64,000 nucleotides of DNA from Legionella gratiana (GCF_001467695.1 NZ_LNYE01000023.1:93892-157891); one strand, 5' to 3'. Positions 1-9,302 are shown, numbered from the stretch's first letter. Translations and numbers: made by a program. The notes: a model not told the origin generated them from the sequence alone.

Positions 1-732
1 AAAGCACTTGAATTTTTTACCGCATATTTGATCGAACAGTCATTATCAATGGACAATGTTTTTGTGTTTGTCATGATATTTAAATATTTTTCGATACCGA
101 TGCAGTATCAGCGTCGTTTACTTCTGTTTGGAGTATTAGGTGCAATCTCCATGAGAATAATACTCATTGTATTTGGGATATGGCTCGTTAATAAATTTGA
201 TTGGATTTTTTATCTGTTTGGTGTACTGCTTATCTATTCAGCATTTAAAATAATCAAGATGATTGAAAATGATCAGTCTGTTGCCAATAATTTTATTCTT
301 AAGACATTAAGAAAATTTTTTCCGATAACAAAAAAACTCCGGGGTGGGCGCTTTGTTGTTAAGAAGAATAAATCCTATTATGTAACTCCTTTATTTATCG
401 TCCTTATTTTTATTGAAATAAGTGATCTGATTTTTGCTATTGATAGTATTCCTGCTGTATTTGGTATTACTCAAGATCCATTTATTGCTTGCTCATCAAA
501 TGCCTTTGCAATCTTAGGGTTGCGAGCCATGTATTTCATTTTGGCAAACATACAAAATAAGTTTTACTATCTTAATTTTGGGTTGGCTTTAATCTTAAGC
601 TTTATTGGGATAAAAATGATAGTGCATAATCTCATCGATATTCCCATAGTAGTAACGCTCTCGATGGTTGTCTTAATACTCAGTTGCTCCATGATTGCAA
701 GCAAATTATGGAAAAATAAAGGCAGTAACTAA
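1..732 (+). CDS. TerC-family integral membrane protein, 5' end cut by window edge
   Basis: The reading frame is open from base 1; the first possible internal start (TTG at 28) lies inside conserved sequence, so the gene begins before the window. The translation shows both TerC signatures, SLSMDNVFVF near the start and EISDLIFAIDSIPAVFGI in the middle, with about six hydrophobic segments. TerC/Alx proteins are inner-membrane proteins linked to tellurite resistance and, in E. coli Alx, to pH-dependent manganese export. A metal-export role here is inference. A TauE/SafE exporter follows 49 bp downstream on the same strand. Confidence 0.9.
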   Translation, partial: KALEFFTAYLIEQSLSMDNVFVFVMIFKYFSIPMQYQRRLLLFGVLGAISMRIILIVFGIWLVNKFDWIFYLFGVLLIYSAFKIIKMIENDQSVANNFILKTLRKFFPITKKLRGGRFVVKKNKSYYVTPLFIVLIFIEISDLIFAIDSIPAVFGITQDPFIACSSNAFAILGLRAMYFILANIQNKFYYLNFGLALILSFIGIKMIVHNLIDIPIVVTLSMVVLILSCSMIASKLWKNKGSN

Positions 733-781
733 TGCCGTTTTGCTGGTATTGATTTAATTTAATGAAAGAACAAGGAAATTT

Positions 782-1579
782 ATGGAGCAATTTTTTATTT
801 TTGTACTAGTGGGCTTTCTTGCACAAATAATTGATGGTGCATTAGGGATGGCATATGGGGTGATTGTTACGGGAGTTTTGGTTTCTGTAGGTATTTCTCC
901 CGCAGTGGCTAGTGCTGCAGTTCATACTTCCGAGATTGTGACAACCGGTATCTCGGGTTTATCACATGCTATGTTTAAAAATATTGATTATGCTTTATTT
1001 AGACGATTAGCTATCCCAGGTATTTTGGGGAGTATTCTTGGTGCATTCCTTTTAACAAAAGCATCAGAAAAGCTAACAAAGCCATTTATTGCAATTTATT
1101 TAATCACTATAGGTGGGTTTATTTTATACCGAGCTCTCCAAGGTGGAAAAATCCTTAAGCTCATAAAAAATTTTATGGTCAAACGATTAAAGAGGCGTGC
1201 ATTGCCGTCTAATCATGCACGCGGGTTAATCCCCCTTGGATTTTTTGGGGGTTTTTTTGATGCGGCAGGTGGAGGAGGATGGGGTTCTATTGTTAATGCT
1301 ACCCTATTGGTACAAGGTACAACCCCACATTATACTATCGGCTCAGTAAATTTAACTGAATTTTTAATTACCCTCAGTGTTTCTACAACGTTCTTTTTTA
1401 CAATAGGAATTACTCATTGGGCGGTTATTTTCGGTTTGATTTTAGGTGGCGCAGTCGCTTCTCCTTTTGCAGCATATCTCGTTCGCTATATTCAACCGCG
1501 AATTATTATGCTGTTGACAGGAACAGTAGTCTTATTACTTGGATTCCATTCAATTATTGCATTATTTTTGTGGAAATAA
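782..1579 (+). CDS. TauE/SafE family sulfite/organoanion exporter
   Basis: A 265-residue polytopic membrane protein. It opens with the family's typical DGALGMAYG motif in the first membrane helix, and a glycine-rich repeat of the motif (FFDAAGGGGWGS) opens the second half, the inverted-repeat layout of TauE/SafE (DUF81) permeases. An AAGGA ribosome site precedes the ATG by 6 bases. Known members export sulfite, sulfoacetate or other small organic anions, and the substrate here cannot be read from sequence. It lies 2.5 kb upstream of the malonate decarboxylase operon, which lacks its own transporter, but a role in malonate movement would be speculation. A hairpin follows the stop codon. Confidence 0.88.
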   Translation: MEQFFIFVLVGFLAQIIDGALGMAYGVIVTGVLVSVGISPAVASAAVHTSEIVTTGISGLSHAMFKNIDYALFRRLAIPGILGSILGAFLLTKASEKLTKPFIAIYLITIGGFILYRALQGGKILKLIKNFMVKRLKRRALPSNHARGLIPLGFFGGFFDAAGGGGWGSIVNATLLVQGTTPHYTIGSVNLTEFLITLSVSTTFFFTIGITHWAVIFGLILGGAVASPFAAYLVRYIQPRIIMLLTGTVVLLLGFHSIIALFLWK

Positions 1580-1624
1580 GATGTGGGGTGTGCTGCACCG
1601 CCATTGATACTCAAATAGAAATGG

Positions 1625-1644
1625 ATTTTCGCTTTCGCGAAAAT
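1625..1644 (+). terminator. Hairpin after the TauE/SafE gene
   Basis: Perfect 8-bp arms ATTTTCGC/GCGAAAAT around a TTTC loop, 45 bp past the stop codon. There is only a weak T tract afterwards, so intrinsic termination is possible but not certain. Confidence 0.4.
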
Positions 1645-1758
1645 GATAAAACCCTTAAGTCAATGGCTGTAGAGATATCGGTATTCTACATGCCCTCTTT
1701 TAATGTCTATAATTAAATAAGGAGTTCTCGCTGTTTAAGGATATATGAGGAGAAAGCC

Positions 1759-2649
1759 ATGTTTAAACGGATAGCTTTATTTATTGCTACAAATTTGGCC
1801 ATTATTGCAGTTATTTCTTTTATCCTCAGTTTATTTAATGTCCAGCCATATCTGACACAATATGGTTTAAATTATCAATCTTTATTTATTTATGCGTTAA
1901 TTATTGGTTTTACAGGTTCATTTATTTCTCTGTTTATCTCTAAATGGATGGCAATACACGCATTTAATATTCAATTAATTGAAAAGCCAACTAATGATAT
2001 AGAGTCTTGGTTGTTTAGTGAGATAGGAAATTTAGCGAGGCAAAGAAATATTGGAATGCCAAATGTTGGAATTTATGAAAGTCCAGAACCCAATGCTTTT
2101 GCCACAGGGTGGAATAAGAATAATGCTCTTGTTGCGGTGTCAACTGGATTACTCCAATCTATGAATAAGGAAGAAATACAAGGTGTTTTAGGACATGAGA
2201 TTTCTCATGTTGCCAATGGTGATATGGTAACCCTCACTTTAATTCAGGGGATTGTGAATACTTTTGTCATCTTTTTTGCCCGTATTGCTGCTTTTTTTGT
2301 AACTCAATTTTTCCGAAGAGATAATGAAGAAAGCGTTGGCGGCGGTTTTGTTTATTATGGGGTTGCTCTTCTATTTGAATTACTTTTTGGAATTCTTGCT
2401 TCAATGATCGTCATGTGGTTCTCTAGGTATCGCGAATTTAGAGCAGATAGAGGCTCAGCACAATTTGTTGGTAAAGAGAAAATGATAAAAGCTTTAGAGC
2501 GATTACAACAACTTGTCGATAAAACACCCAGCGATGATCGGGCGCCAGCATTTAATGCAATGAAAATATCCAGTCAAAACGGCTGGTTAACTCTTTTTTC
2601 CAGTCACCCTCCATTAGAAAAACGAATCGCAGCGTTACAAAAATTATAG
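1759..2649 (+). CDS. htpX: HtpX family membrane-bound zinc metalloprotease
   Basis: 296 residues, a normal length for HtpX. Two N-terminal membrane helices (about residues 5-30 and 40-65) precede the zinc-protease motif HEISH at residues 146-150 within GHEISHVANGD; a further hydrophobic stretch follows, and then the EFRADRGSA segment that supplies the third zinc ligand. HtpX degrades misfolded inner-membrane proteins together with FtsH. A GAGGAGAAAG ribosome site precedes the ATG. No sigma-32-type promoter was seen just upstream, unlike the grpE operon in this window, so control by heat shock is not supported here. Confidence 0.95.
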   Translation: MFKRIALFIATNLAIIAVISFILSLFNVQPYLTQYGLNYQSLFIYALIIGFTGSFISLFISKWMAIHAFNIQLIEKPTNDIESWLFSEIGNLARQRNIGMPNVGIYESPEPNAFATGWNKNNALVAVSTGLLQSMNKEEIQGVLGHEISHVANGDMVTLTLIQGIVNTFVIFFARIAAFFVTQFFRRDNEESVGGGFVYYGVALLFELLFGILASMIVMWFSRYREFRADRGSAQFVGKEKMIKALERLQQLVDKTPSDDRAPAFNAMKISSQNGWLTLFSSHPPLEKRIAALQKL

Positions 2650-2713
2650 ATAATTTTAATAAAGACATAAATAGTACTACACTACTGAATATAAATACTC
2701 ATGGATAAACTCT

Positions 2714-4009
2714 ATGGTCAAGTTGAATTCACCACATATTGTTATTGTAGGTGGTGGTGCAGGAGGCATGGAGCTGGCTGCGACACTCGGTGGTAAATTG
2801 GGGAAAGCAGGTAGAGTCTCTATTACTCTAGTCGATTCATCACCTACACATATTTGGAAACCTCTTTTGCATGAAGTTGCTGCGGGGAGCTTATATACCA
2901 ACGAAAATGAAATTGAATACTTAGCTTATGCTGCTACACATCATTTTCATTTTGTTTTAGGGGCATTAGAAGGATTGGATCGCAGTAAAAAGGAAATTTA
3001 TCTATCGCCTTTTTTCAGCCACGAAAAAGAAATTTTGCCCAAACGGGTAATTTCGTATGATATTTTAATTATTGCAGTGGGCAGCATTGCGAATGAATTT
3101 GGCATCCCCGGTGTCCATGAAAACTGTTTGTTTTTAGATAATCTTCAACAAGCGAGCTATTTTCATCGCGAATTATTAAATCATTTTATGTGTCTTTCCC
3201 AACAACCCAAACATGAGCCATTTAATCTTGTAATAGTGGGCGGAGGAGCTACGGGGATTGAACTCATAGCAGAATTACATCATTCAATTCAGCAAATTAT
3301 TAATTATGGATTTGAGATTCAGCCTAAAAATATTTCTTTGACTCTAATAGAAGCAGCAAATCGATTGCTAATTGCTCTCCCAAATCAATTATCTGAAAAA
3401 GTATTTGCTAAGTTAACTCATATGGGAGTAACTATCCATGTAAATGAACCGGTGAAGGAAGTTACAGAAAAAGGATTATTTACTCAATCAGGAAAATTTA
3501 TAGCCGCTAATGTTGTTGTGTGGACTGCAGGCATTAAAGCTCCGAATTTTTTGCGTCATTTAGATGGTTTAGAAGTCAATAACATGAATCAATTAGTAGT
3601 CAAGCAAACGTTACAAACCACTGTAGATGATGCCATTTTTGCATTAGGAGATTGCGCAAGCTGTCCCCAGACCAATTCAGATAAAACGGTCCCACCAAGA
3701 GCACAGGCTGCTCATCAACAAGCCCATTTTTTAGCGAAACATTTACCAAATTATTTAGAGGGTAAACCAATACCTTTTTATCATTATCGTGATCATGGTT
3801 CTTTGGTGACATTAAGCCATCATGTAGTAGGTAACTTAATGGGGAAAATGGCTAAGAGCTTTATGATAGAAGGCAAATTGGCTCGCTTATTTTATTTATC
3901 TTTATACAAGCAACATCAAATAGCTTTATATGGTTGGTGGAGAGTCTTTTTACTTACTTTGTCTAATTTATTAAGTCGTAGAGTAAAGCCTCGATTGAAG
4001 TTGCATTAA
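2714..4009 (+). CDS. ndh: Type II NADH:quinone oxidoreductase (FAD-dependent)
   Basis: 431 residues with two Rossmann dinucleotide-binding motifs: GGGAGGMELA near the N-terminus (FAD) and GGGATGIEL near residue 175 (NADH). It also has the AVWTAGI-like segment (VVVWTAGIKA) and a GDCA motif (FALGDCASC) typical of NDH-2. The C-terminal region carries an amphipathic segment that would attach it to the inner face of the membrane. NDH-2 passes electrons from NADH to quinone without pumping protons. It is followed by a palindromic repeat and then by the malonate operon, so the two are probably separate transcription units. Confidence 0.9.
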   Translation: MVKLNSPHIVIVGGGAGGMELAATLGGKLGKAGRVSITLVDSSPTHIWKPLLHEVAAGSLYTNENEIEYLAYAATHHFHFVLGALEGLDRSKKEIYLSPFFSHEKEILPKRVISYDILIIAVGSIANEFGIPGVHENCLFLDNLQQASYFHRELLNHFMCLSQQPKHEPFNLVIVGGGATGIELIAELHHSIQQIINYGFEIQPKNISLTLIEAANRLLIALPNQLSEKVFAKLTHMGVTIHVNEPVKEVTEKGLFTQSGKFIAANVVVWTAGIKAPNFLRHLDGLEVNNMNQLVVKQTLQTTVDDAIFALGDCASCPQTNSDKTVPPRAQAAHQQAHFLAKHLPNYLEGKPIPFYHYRDHGSLVTLSHHVVGNLMGKMAKSFMIEGKLARLFYLSLYKQHQIALYGWWRVFLLTLSNLLSRRVKPRLKLH

Positions 4010-4010
4010 A

Positions 4011-4085
4011 ATAACGTAAGTTCTAAATAAAACAGTTCGCTGTAAAAAATCACTTTATTTTTTATAGCGAACTGGCGTTAAATAG
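4011..4085. repeat. Palindromic repeat (family B), single-hairpin copy after ndh
   Basis: Arms AGTTCGCTGTAAAAAAT at 4034 and its near-perfect complement ending at 4073 form a 17-bp stem. The hairpin matches the right half of the full 135-bp element at 49053-49187, and the flank AACGTAAGTTC resembles that element's left end. The loop-side T run could also let it end ndh transcription. Confidence 0.7.
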
Positions 4086-4112
4086 AAACAATGACATGTT
4101 CAGGGATCAACA

Positions 4113-5756
4113 ATGTGGGACAGAAATAAAAAAGAATATTTGAATCGTCTCTCCAAGATTAACGATTACTTTAAAAACAATAAGTTTATTGATGCAGATG
4201 ATTTAGTGGCAGTACTTTCAAAGCTCATTCATTCAGGTGATCGAGTATGTATTGAAGGCGATAATCAAAAGCAAGCCAGCTTTTTGGCTGCAGCAATGAC
4301 CCAATTAGATCCCAAACAAGTGAATCATCTGCATATGATTCAATCCGCTATCGCTTTGCCTGAACATCTCGATATTTTTGAAAAAGGAATTGCAACGCGA
4401 ATTGATTTTGCTTATTCAGGACCACAGTCAGTACGTCTGGCCAATATGGTTAAAAATAAAAAAATCGAGATAGGTAATATTCATACTTATAATGAGCTTT
4501 TTGGTCGATTAGTTACTGATTTAACGCCCCATGTTTGTTTGTTGATGGCAGAACAAGCGGATCAACAAGGTAATTTATTTACCGGAGCAAATACTGAAGA
4601 AACTCCAGCAATTATCGAAGCAACCAATTTTAAAAATGGTATTGTCGTGGTGCAAGTTAATGAACTGGTTGATCGTTTACCGAGAGTTGATATTCCAAGT
4701 GATTGGGTTGACGTTATTGTTAAAGGTCCGAAACCCTCCTATATAGAACCTCTTTTTACCCGAGATCCTGCTCAAATTGATGAGATAAAAATATTAATGG
4801 CTATGATGGTCATTAAAGGAATATATGCACCTTATCAAGTAAATATCTTAAATCATGGCGTTGGTTTTAATACTTGTGCCATTGAACTATTATTACCTAC
4901 TTATGCGGAATCATTAGGACTAAAAGGAAAAATAGGCCAGCATTGGGTTGTGAATCCTCTACCTACGTTAATTCCTGCTATAGAGGCTGGATTTGTAAAA
5001 ACCATTTATCCTTTTGGAGGTGAAGTTGGCATGAATCGCTATGCAGCTGCTCGTCCTGATGTATTTTTTACGGGTAAAGAAGGTTGTTTGCGTTCTCATC
5101 GTATGTTAGGCCAGCTTGCTGGGCATTATGCCTGTGATGTATTTATTGGCGCTACATTACAGATAGATCTTGAAGGCAACAGTTCAACTGCTGTTGAAGG
5201 TCGAATTGCCGGTTTTGGCGGGGCTCCTAACATGGGTTGTGACGCGCCCGGACGACGCCATTCCTCTTATGCGTGGCTAAAAGCAGGGCAAGAACGTAGT
5301 GAAGCATTAGCAACGACCATGCCTCGAGGAAGAAAATTAGTCATTCAAATGGTTGAAACATTTCAGAGTTCAGCACGTCCCACTTTTGTAGAAAAGCTGG
5401 ACGCGTGGGAATTACAAAAATCAATGAATGCAGATTTGCCTGCAGTGATGATTTATGGAGATGATGTAAGTCATATTGTGACTGAAGAAGGCATTGCAAA
5501 TCTTTTAATGTGTCGCACTCTTGCGGAGCGTGAGCAAGCAATTCGTGGTGTTGCAGGTTATACAGAGGTTGGCATACAACGGGATAAGGCCAAGGTTGAA
5601 GAATTGTGTCATCGAGGCGTAATAAAACGTCCTGAAGATTTAGGGATTAAGGTTTCTGATGCAACTCGCGATCTCTTAGCTGCTAAGTCCATTCGAGATC
5701 TAGTTGACTGTTCTCATGGTTTATATGAGCCACCTGCAAAATTTAGAAATTGGTAG
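4113..5756 (+). CDS. mdcA: Malonate decarboxylase alpha subunit (acetyl-S-ACP:malonate ACP transferase)
   Basis: 547 residues, full length for MdcA. The protein shows the family's MWDRN-type start, the segment NHGVGFNTCAIELLLPT, and conserved glycine-rich stretches such as GFGGAPNMGCDAPGRRH. MdcA swaps acetate for malonate on the thioester of the carrier protein so that malonyl-ACP can be decarboxylated. An AGGGA ribosome site lies upstream. It is the first gene of a tightly packed five-gene operon; the next start lies 10 bp past its stop. There is no regulator gene of MdcR type beside it. Confidence 0.95.
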   Translation: MWDRNKKEYLNRLSKINDYFKNNKFIDADDLVAVLSKLIHSGDRVCIEGDNQKQASFLAAAMTQLDPKQVNHLHMIQSAIALPEHLDIFEKGIATRIDFAYSGPQSVRLANMVKNKKIEIGNIHTYNELFGRLVTDLTPHVCLLMAEQADQQGNLFTGANTEETPAIIEATNFKNGIVVVQVNELVDRLPRVDIPSDWVDVIVKGPKPSYIEPLFTRDPAQIDEIKILMAMMVIKGIYAPYQVNILNHGVGFNTCAIELLLPTYAESLGLKGKIGQHWVVNPLPTLIPAIEAGFVKTIYPFGGEVGMNRYAAARPDVFFTGKEGCLRSHRMLGQLAGHYACDVFIGATLQIDLEGNSSTAVEGRIAGFGGAPNMGCDAPGRRHSSYAWLKAGQERSEALATTMPRGRKLVIQMVETFQSSARPTFVEKLDAWELQKSMNADLPAVMIYGDDVSHIVTEEGIANLLMCRTLAEREQAIRGVAGYTEVGIQRDKAKVEELCHRGVIKRPEDLGIKVSDATRDLLAAKSIRDLVDCSHGLYEPPAKFRNW

Positions 5757-5766
5757 AGGTAAGAAT

Positions 5767-6957
5767 ATGGAAACAATGGAGTTTCGTTTTACATTGCCTG
5801 GCAATCGGTTACGAGGTAAAAAAACAGTTTGTGGGGTTGTGGGCTCAGGTAATTTGGAAGTTATTATTGAAGAGAATGATACATCCGAAACTTTATTTAT
5901 GATTCAAACCGCAGTTGAGCATTATAAACCTGTTTGGAAAATGGTGATCGGGGATTTTGTGAATCGATATAAGCCTGTAGGTTTGCAATTTACGCTTAAT
6001 GATAATGGCGCAATGCCCGCTGTTGTTCTATTACGTTTAAGTCAAGCCTTAGAAGAATTTCAAGGTTATTACAAAATCGGTACAAACTACCAAGAACTTG
6101 GTGCGCGTGAACGAATTCATGCTCTTTTTGATGAGAACTCATTTGTGGAGTGGCTTGCTGAAGAAAAACATTATAGCCCCTATTTAGCCGCTTTAAATTT
6201 ACCCGGAGAAGCAGATGATGGCATTGTCATTGGCTCTGCCTTATTGGAAAAGAATAAAGTGCTTATTGCATCTCAGCAAAAAGATTTTATGGGGGGAGCT
6301 GTTGGTGAAATTCATGGCGCAAAACTTACGGGTTTATTCAAAGCAGCGATTAAGACTAAAGCTAAAGCGGTAATTTTGCTTATTGATAGTGGCGGGGTGC
6401 GTTTACATGAAGCAAATGCTGGAGAGATAGCTATTTCAGAAACGATTCGTGCTATTTTCGACGCCAGAAATAATGGAATAATGACTGTAGGTGTAGTTTG
6501 CGGTAAGAACGGCGCTTTTGGTGGTATGGGCATTATTTCTGGGTGCTTGGATTATCTGATTATAAATGAAGTGGGGCGTATTGGCGTTTCCGGTCCTGAA
6601 GTAATCCAAGCTGTAGCAGGAATAGAAGCGTTTAATGCATTGGATAGGGCTTTGGTATGGCGCGTATACGGAGGAAAAACACGTTATTTACAAGATGTTG
6701 TTCAGAGCTATATAAGTTCGGATGTAGCAGTGATTCGTGATAAGCTTATTGCTGCCCTAGATAAACATATTCCTCTAGATATTAACTCAATCAAACAAAA
6801 GCATAATCTCTTGAAAAAAAGACTCCAGGATACGATAGGTTATCAGGAAGAAGGTACTTATTTAAGCAAAGTTGCTCCAAAGTATGCTGCTACTCTTTTT
6901 AATATGAAGGATGAAGAGTTTTTAAAGGCAGCAAAAGAGATAAAAACAAACTTATGA
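5767..6957 (+). CDS. mdcD: Fused malonate decarboxylase carrier protein (MdcC) and beta subunit (MdcD)
   Basis: One 396-residue frame joins two proteins that are normally separate. Residues 1 to about 98 are MdcC: the motif VGSGNLEV carries the serine that receives the triphosphoribosyl-dephospho-CoA arm, and the domain ends at RLSQALEEF. Residues from about 105 to 396 are MdcD, a carboxyltransferase-fold decarboxylase subunit, with GARERIHALFD, DFMGGAVGEIHGAK, IDSGGVRLHEAN and GAFGGMGIISG. The ATG at 5767 is chosen because of the AGAGGTAAG ribosome site and the match of METMEFRF to MdcC N-termini; an upstream in-frame ATG at 5704 lies inside mdcA. No stop or frameshift separates the halves. 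Confidence 0.92.
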   Translation: METMEFRFTLPGNRLRGKKTVCGVVGSGNLEVIIEENDTSETLFMIQTAVEHYKPVWKMVIGDFVNRYKPVGLQFTLNDNGAMPAVVLLRLSQALEEFQGYYKIGTNYQELGARERIHALFDENSFVEWLAEEKHYSPYLAALNLPGEADDGIVIGSALLEKNKVLIASQQKDFMGGAVGEIHGAKLTGLFKAAIKTKAKAVILLIDSGGVRLHEANAGEIAISETIRAIFDARNNGIMTVGVVCGKNGAFGGMGIISGCLDYLIINEVGRIGVSGPEVIQAVAGIEAFNALDRALVWRVYGGKTRYLQDVVQSYISSDVAVIRDKLIAALDKHIPLDINSIKQKHNLLKKRLQDTIGYQEEGTYLSKVAPKYAATLFNMKDEEFLKAAKEIKTNL

Positions 6958-6999
6958 GTTACATCATGGCTATAAGAATTGCGACGAAGGAACTATAAA

Positions 7000-7707
7000 A
7001 TGGCTGCGTTAAGGGATATTCTAAAATTAATTTTTTCTCAGGAAATTGAGTTCATTGAGAATCAATCCGTGATTCAGGGACAAGCAAGGTTAAATAACCA
7101 ATTGATGCATATTCTCGGAGTTAAAGAATCCACTTTTCTCGGTGCTGAACAAGCACTGATTATGGCGGAACATATAATCGAAATTCTTGAAAGTCAATCT
7201 AAAGATCCAGTATTGCTTTTAGTGGATGTTGCAGGGCAAGAATTAACGATGCGTGATGAATGGTTAGGAATGCAACAATATTTTGGTCACTTGCTTGAAT
7301 GTCTTGAATGTTTACGTCAACAGGGAAATCCATTGATATCGCTTGTTTATAATCAAGCATTGGGTGGTGCGTTTATTGCTTATGGATTGATGGCCGATAC
7401 AATCTTAGCATTACCGGATGCAGCTTTAGCGGTGATGTGGTTGGAGGGTATTTCTAAAGTGACAAAAATAGAATTGAATCAGCTTAAGGAACTGAGCAAG
7501 ACGTTTCCAGTGTTTGCTCCCGGAGTTCAAAATTTTTATCAACTCGGAGGCTTACATGAGATTGTGACTCCATCTGAACTTGCTAAAAAGATTAGTTTAG
7601 CCATTCAAAAGAAGAGCACTGAAGATGATCGTGCATTTTTAGGCAGTGAGCGTGGGGGGCGGAAGTTGGCTTTTGCAATCATCAATCAAGTCGCTAATCA
7701 TACATGA
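7000..7707 (+). CDS. mdcE: Malonate decarboxylase gamma subunit
   Basis: 235 residues from the ATG at 7000, which has an AAGGA ribosome site 8 bases upstream; a TTG at 6979 is a weaker alternative. The protein is a crotonase-like carboxyltransferase half with VDVAGQELTMRDEWLGM and a glycine-rich oxyanion segment YNQALGGAFIAYGL. MdcE pairs with MdcD to decarboxylate malonyl-ACP and regenerate acetyl-ACP. It lies 42 bp after the fused mdcCD gene and overlaps mdcG by 4 bases (ATGA), suggesting translational coupling. The length is near the short end for the family. Confidence 0.92.
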   Translation: MAALRDILKLIFSQEIEFIENQSVIQGQARLNNQLMHILGVKESTFLGAEQALIMAEHIIEILESQSKDPVLLLVDVAGQELTMRDEWLGMQQYFGHLLECLECLRQQGNPLISLVYNQALGGAFIAYGLMADTILALPDAALAVMWLEGISKVTKIELNQLKELSKTFPVFAPGVQNFYQLGGLHEIVTPSELAKKISLAIQKKSTEDDRAFLGSERGGRKLAFAIINQVANHT

Positions 7708-8354
7708 CTCCACAAAGACATCATCTAATTTATCTTAAGCCTGATGCGGATTTCTCTCTTGTAGCCTGTCATGGAGATAAAAAAATAATTGAAGAACAAG
7801 TTTCATCCTGGCTTACAAGAGGATTTCCATGTATTTATGCAAAACAATTACCTGACGCAGAAACCGTCAATCTAGGTTTATCTCTTTGGTATGCCAGTAA
7901 AAAACATCGCGTTGGCCTTCGAGTTGTACCCTCAGTAATACAAAAGCAAGAACCTCTACCTCAACTTATTGAGATGCAGGATTTTTTCTTGCGTTATTAT
8001 GGCCTTGACGATTTAAGCAGATTTATTGAATTCTATGAAATGTCAGATGTTGCCGTTTATGGATCTTTTTTATTCCAATATTTATCAGGATACGATTTCG
8101 TTACCGAAAGTTCCGATCTTGATTTGCTCCTCAATTATGACGAATATTCATTAGCTCATTTGCAAGGTTTCATTGATACTTTAACGCAACAATTTAAACG
8201 AACTATAGATGGAGAGGTCCGTTTTCAAACCTTAGGAGATATTTCGATTAAAGAATTACTCAATACATCTACAAAAAAACTATTGTGTAAGAGTAAGAAC
8301 AACGTGATCTTATTATCAAGAACAGAACTTTATGAACACTATCCCTTGTTGTGA
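7704..8354 (+). CDS. mdcG: Malonate decarboxylase holo-ACP synthase (phosphoribosyl-dephospho-CoA transferase)
   Basis: 216 residues. The nucleotidyltransferase signature is clear: YGSFLFQYLSG followed by SSDLDLLL, the GS...DxD pattern that binds metal and nucleotide. MdcG attaches the 2'-(5''-triphosphoribosyl)-3'-dephospho-CoA arm made by MdcB to the serine of MdcC, here the N-terminal domain of the fusion protein. It starts inside the mdcE stop (ATGA) and its end overlaps the mdcB start by 23 bases. Confidence 0.9.
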   Translation: MTPQRHHLIYLKPDADFSLVACHGDKKIIEEQVSSWLTRGFPCIYAKQLPDAETVNLGLSLWYASKKHRVGLRVVPSVIQKQEPLPQLIEMQDFFLRYYGLDDLSRFIEFYEMSDVAVYGSFLFQYLSGYDFVTESSDLDLLLNYDEYSLAHLQGFIDTLTQQFKRTIDGEVRFQTLGDISIKELLNTSTKKLLCKSKNNVILLSRTELYEHYPLL

Positions 8355-9168
8355 ACGAACTTTAGCTAAATTGGCAATTAGAGCGCTTTATTTTGAGGTT
8401 AAGGCGTATCCAAAGCCTGGATTAGTAAGTTTTATTGATTCAGGGGCGCATCATGATATGGATGGCAAAACTTTTTATCGCAGTTTGTTTGCCTTGCGCC
8501 ATTATTTTTATCAAATTTCAAAAAATGGACTAATCAATGGTTCTTTCGAGGAATTAAGAAAAATAGCTATTAAGGCTGAGCAACGAATGCTTGCGCGAAC
8601 TTTTGGGGTTAATACCCATCGTGGCGCTATTTTTGCTTTAGGCATTATCTGTGTTTCAGTGATTCGATTAGCTCAGAAAAAGAAGTTTTTTACACCTAGT
8701 GACGTACATTTGCAGTTATTAAACGATTGGCCAATACCTTTAAAAAATCATACCGGAGATCCAGGAAGTCATGGTGCTTTAGTGCGCCAAAAATATAAGG
8801 TGATTGATGCGAGGCAAATGGCGATGCAAGGTTATGATCGGATTTTTCAATTACTCCCTGCTTTTATTGAGCTTTTTATAGAAACACAATCATTAGATAC
8901 AGTCTGTTTGTTTGCTTATGCAGAGCTTTTAATGTGCGTAGATGATACCAATATTCTCTATAAAAAGGGAAAGGTTGGATTGGATTATGCAAAATGTAAA
9001 GTAAAAGAATTGCTAGCTATTTCCTGTTTGCAAACTCGCAGGCAAAAAGCTCTAGAAATACATCGAGTTTTTTCAGAAATAGGAATTAGTCCTGGTGGGG
9101 TAGCAGATTTAATTAGTGTTCTATTGTTTCTTGGGCAATTATTTTGTGACTCTCTTAGAGATTATTAA
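8332..9168 (+). CDS. mdcB: Triphosphoribosyl-dephospho-CoA synthase
   Basis: 278 residues of the CitG/MdcB family. Conserved features include KPGLVSFIDSGAHHDMD near the N-terminus, TFGVNTHRGAIFALGI and SPGGVADLISV near the end. The enzyme makes the prosthetic group of the carrier domain from dephospho-CoA and ATP. It is last in the operon, whereas in the Klebsiella operon mdcB is second. No mdcH (malonyl-CoA:ACP transacylase) or malonate carrier gene follows; the next gene is an unrelated orphan 134 bp away. Confidence 0.92.
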   Translation: MNTIPCCERTLAKLAIRALYFEVKAYPKPGLVSFIDSGAHHDMDGKTFYRSLFALRHYFYQISKNGLINGSFEELRKIAIKAEQRMLARTFGVNTHRGAIFALGIICVSVIRLAQKKKFFTPSDVHLQLLNDWPIPLKNHTGDPGSHGALVRQKYKVIDARQMAMQGYDRIFQLLPAFIELFIETQSLDTVCLFAYAELLMCVDDTNILYKKGKVGLDYAKCKVKELLAISCLQTRRQKALEIHRVFSEIGISPGGVADLISVLLFLGQLFCDSLRDY

Positions 9169-9302
9169 TCACTTTGCAATCATAAATTATTTAAACGATT
9201 CATATGTGAAATCAAAATATCTCGTTGGAATTAATTTGCTCATATTGACTAATATAATAGGTAACGTTTTAAGCAAGTTATCATTATTATGAGGTAAGCA
9301 AC

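Noticed and set aside
1417..1716. 99-codon plus-strand frame overlapping the TauE/SafE gene
   Set aside because: Most of it is the shifted reading of the exporter, and its tail has no ribosome site or protein-like composition.
2677..2901. Minus-strand frame opposite the start of ndh
   Set aside because: Antisense shadow of a well-supported dehydrogenase gene.
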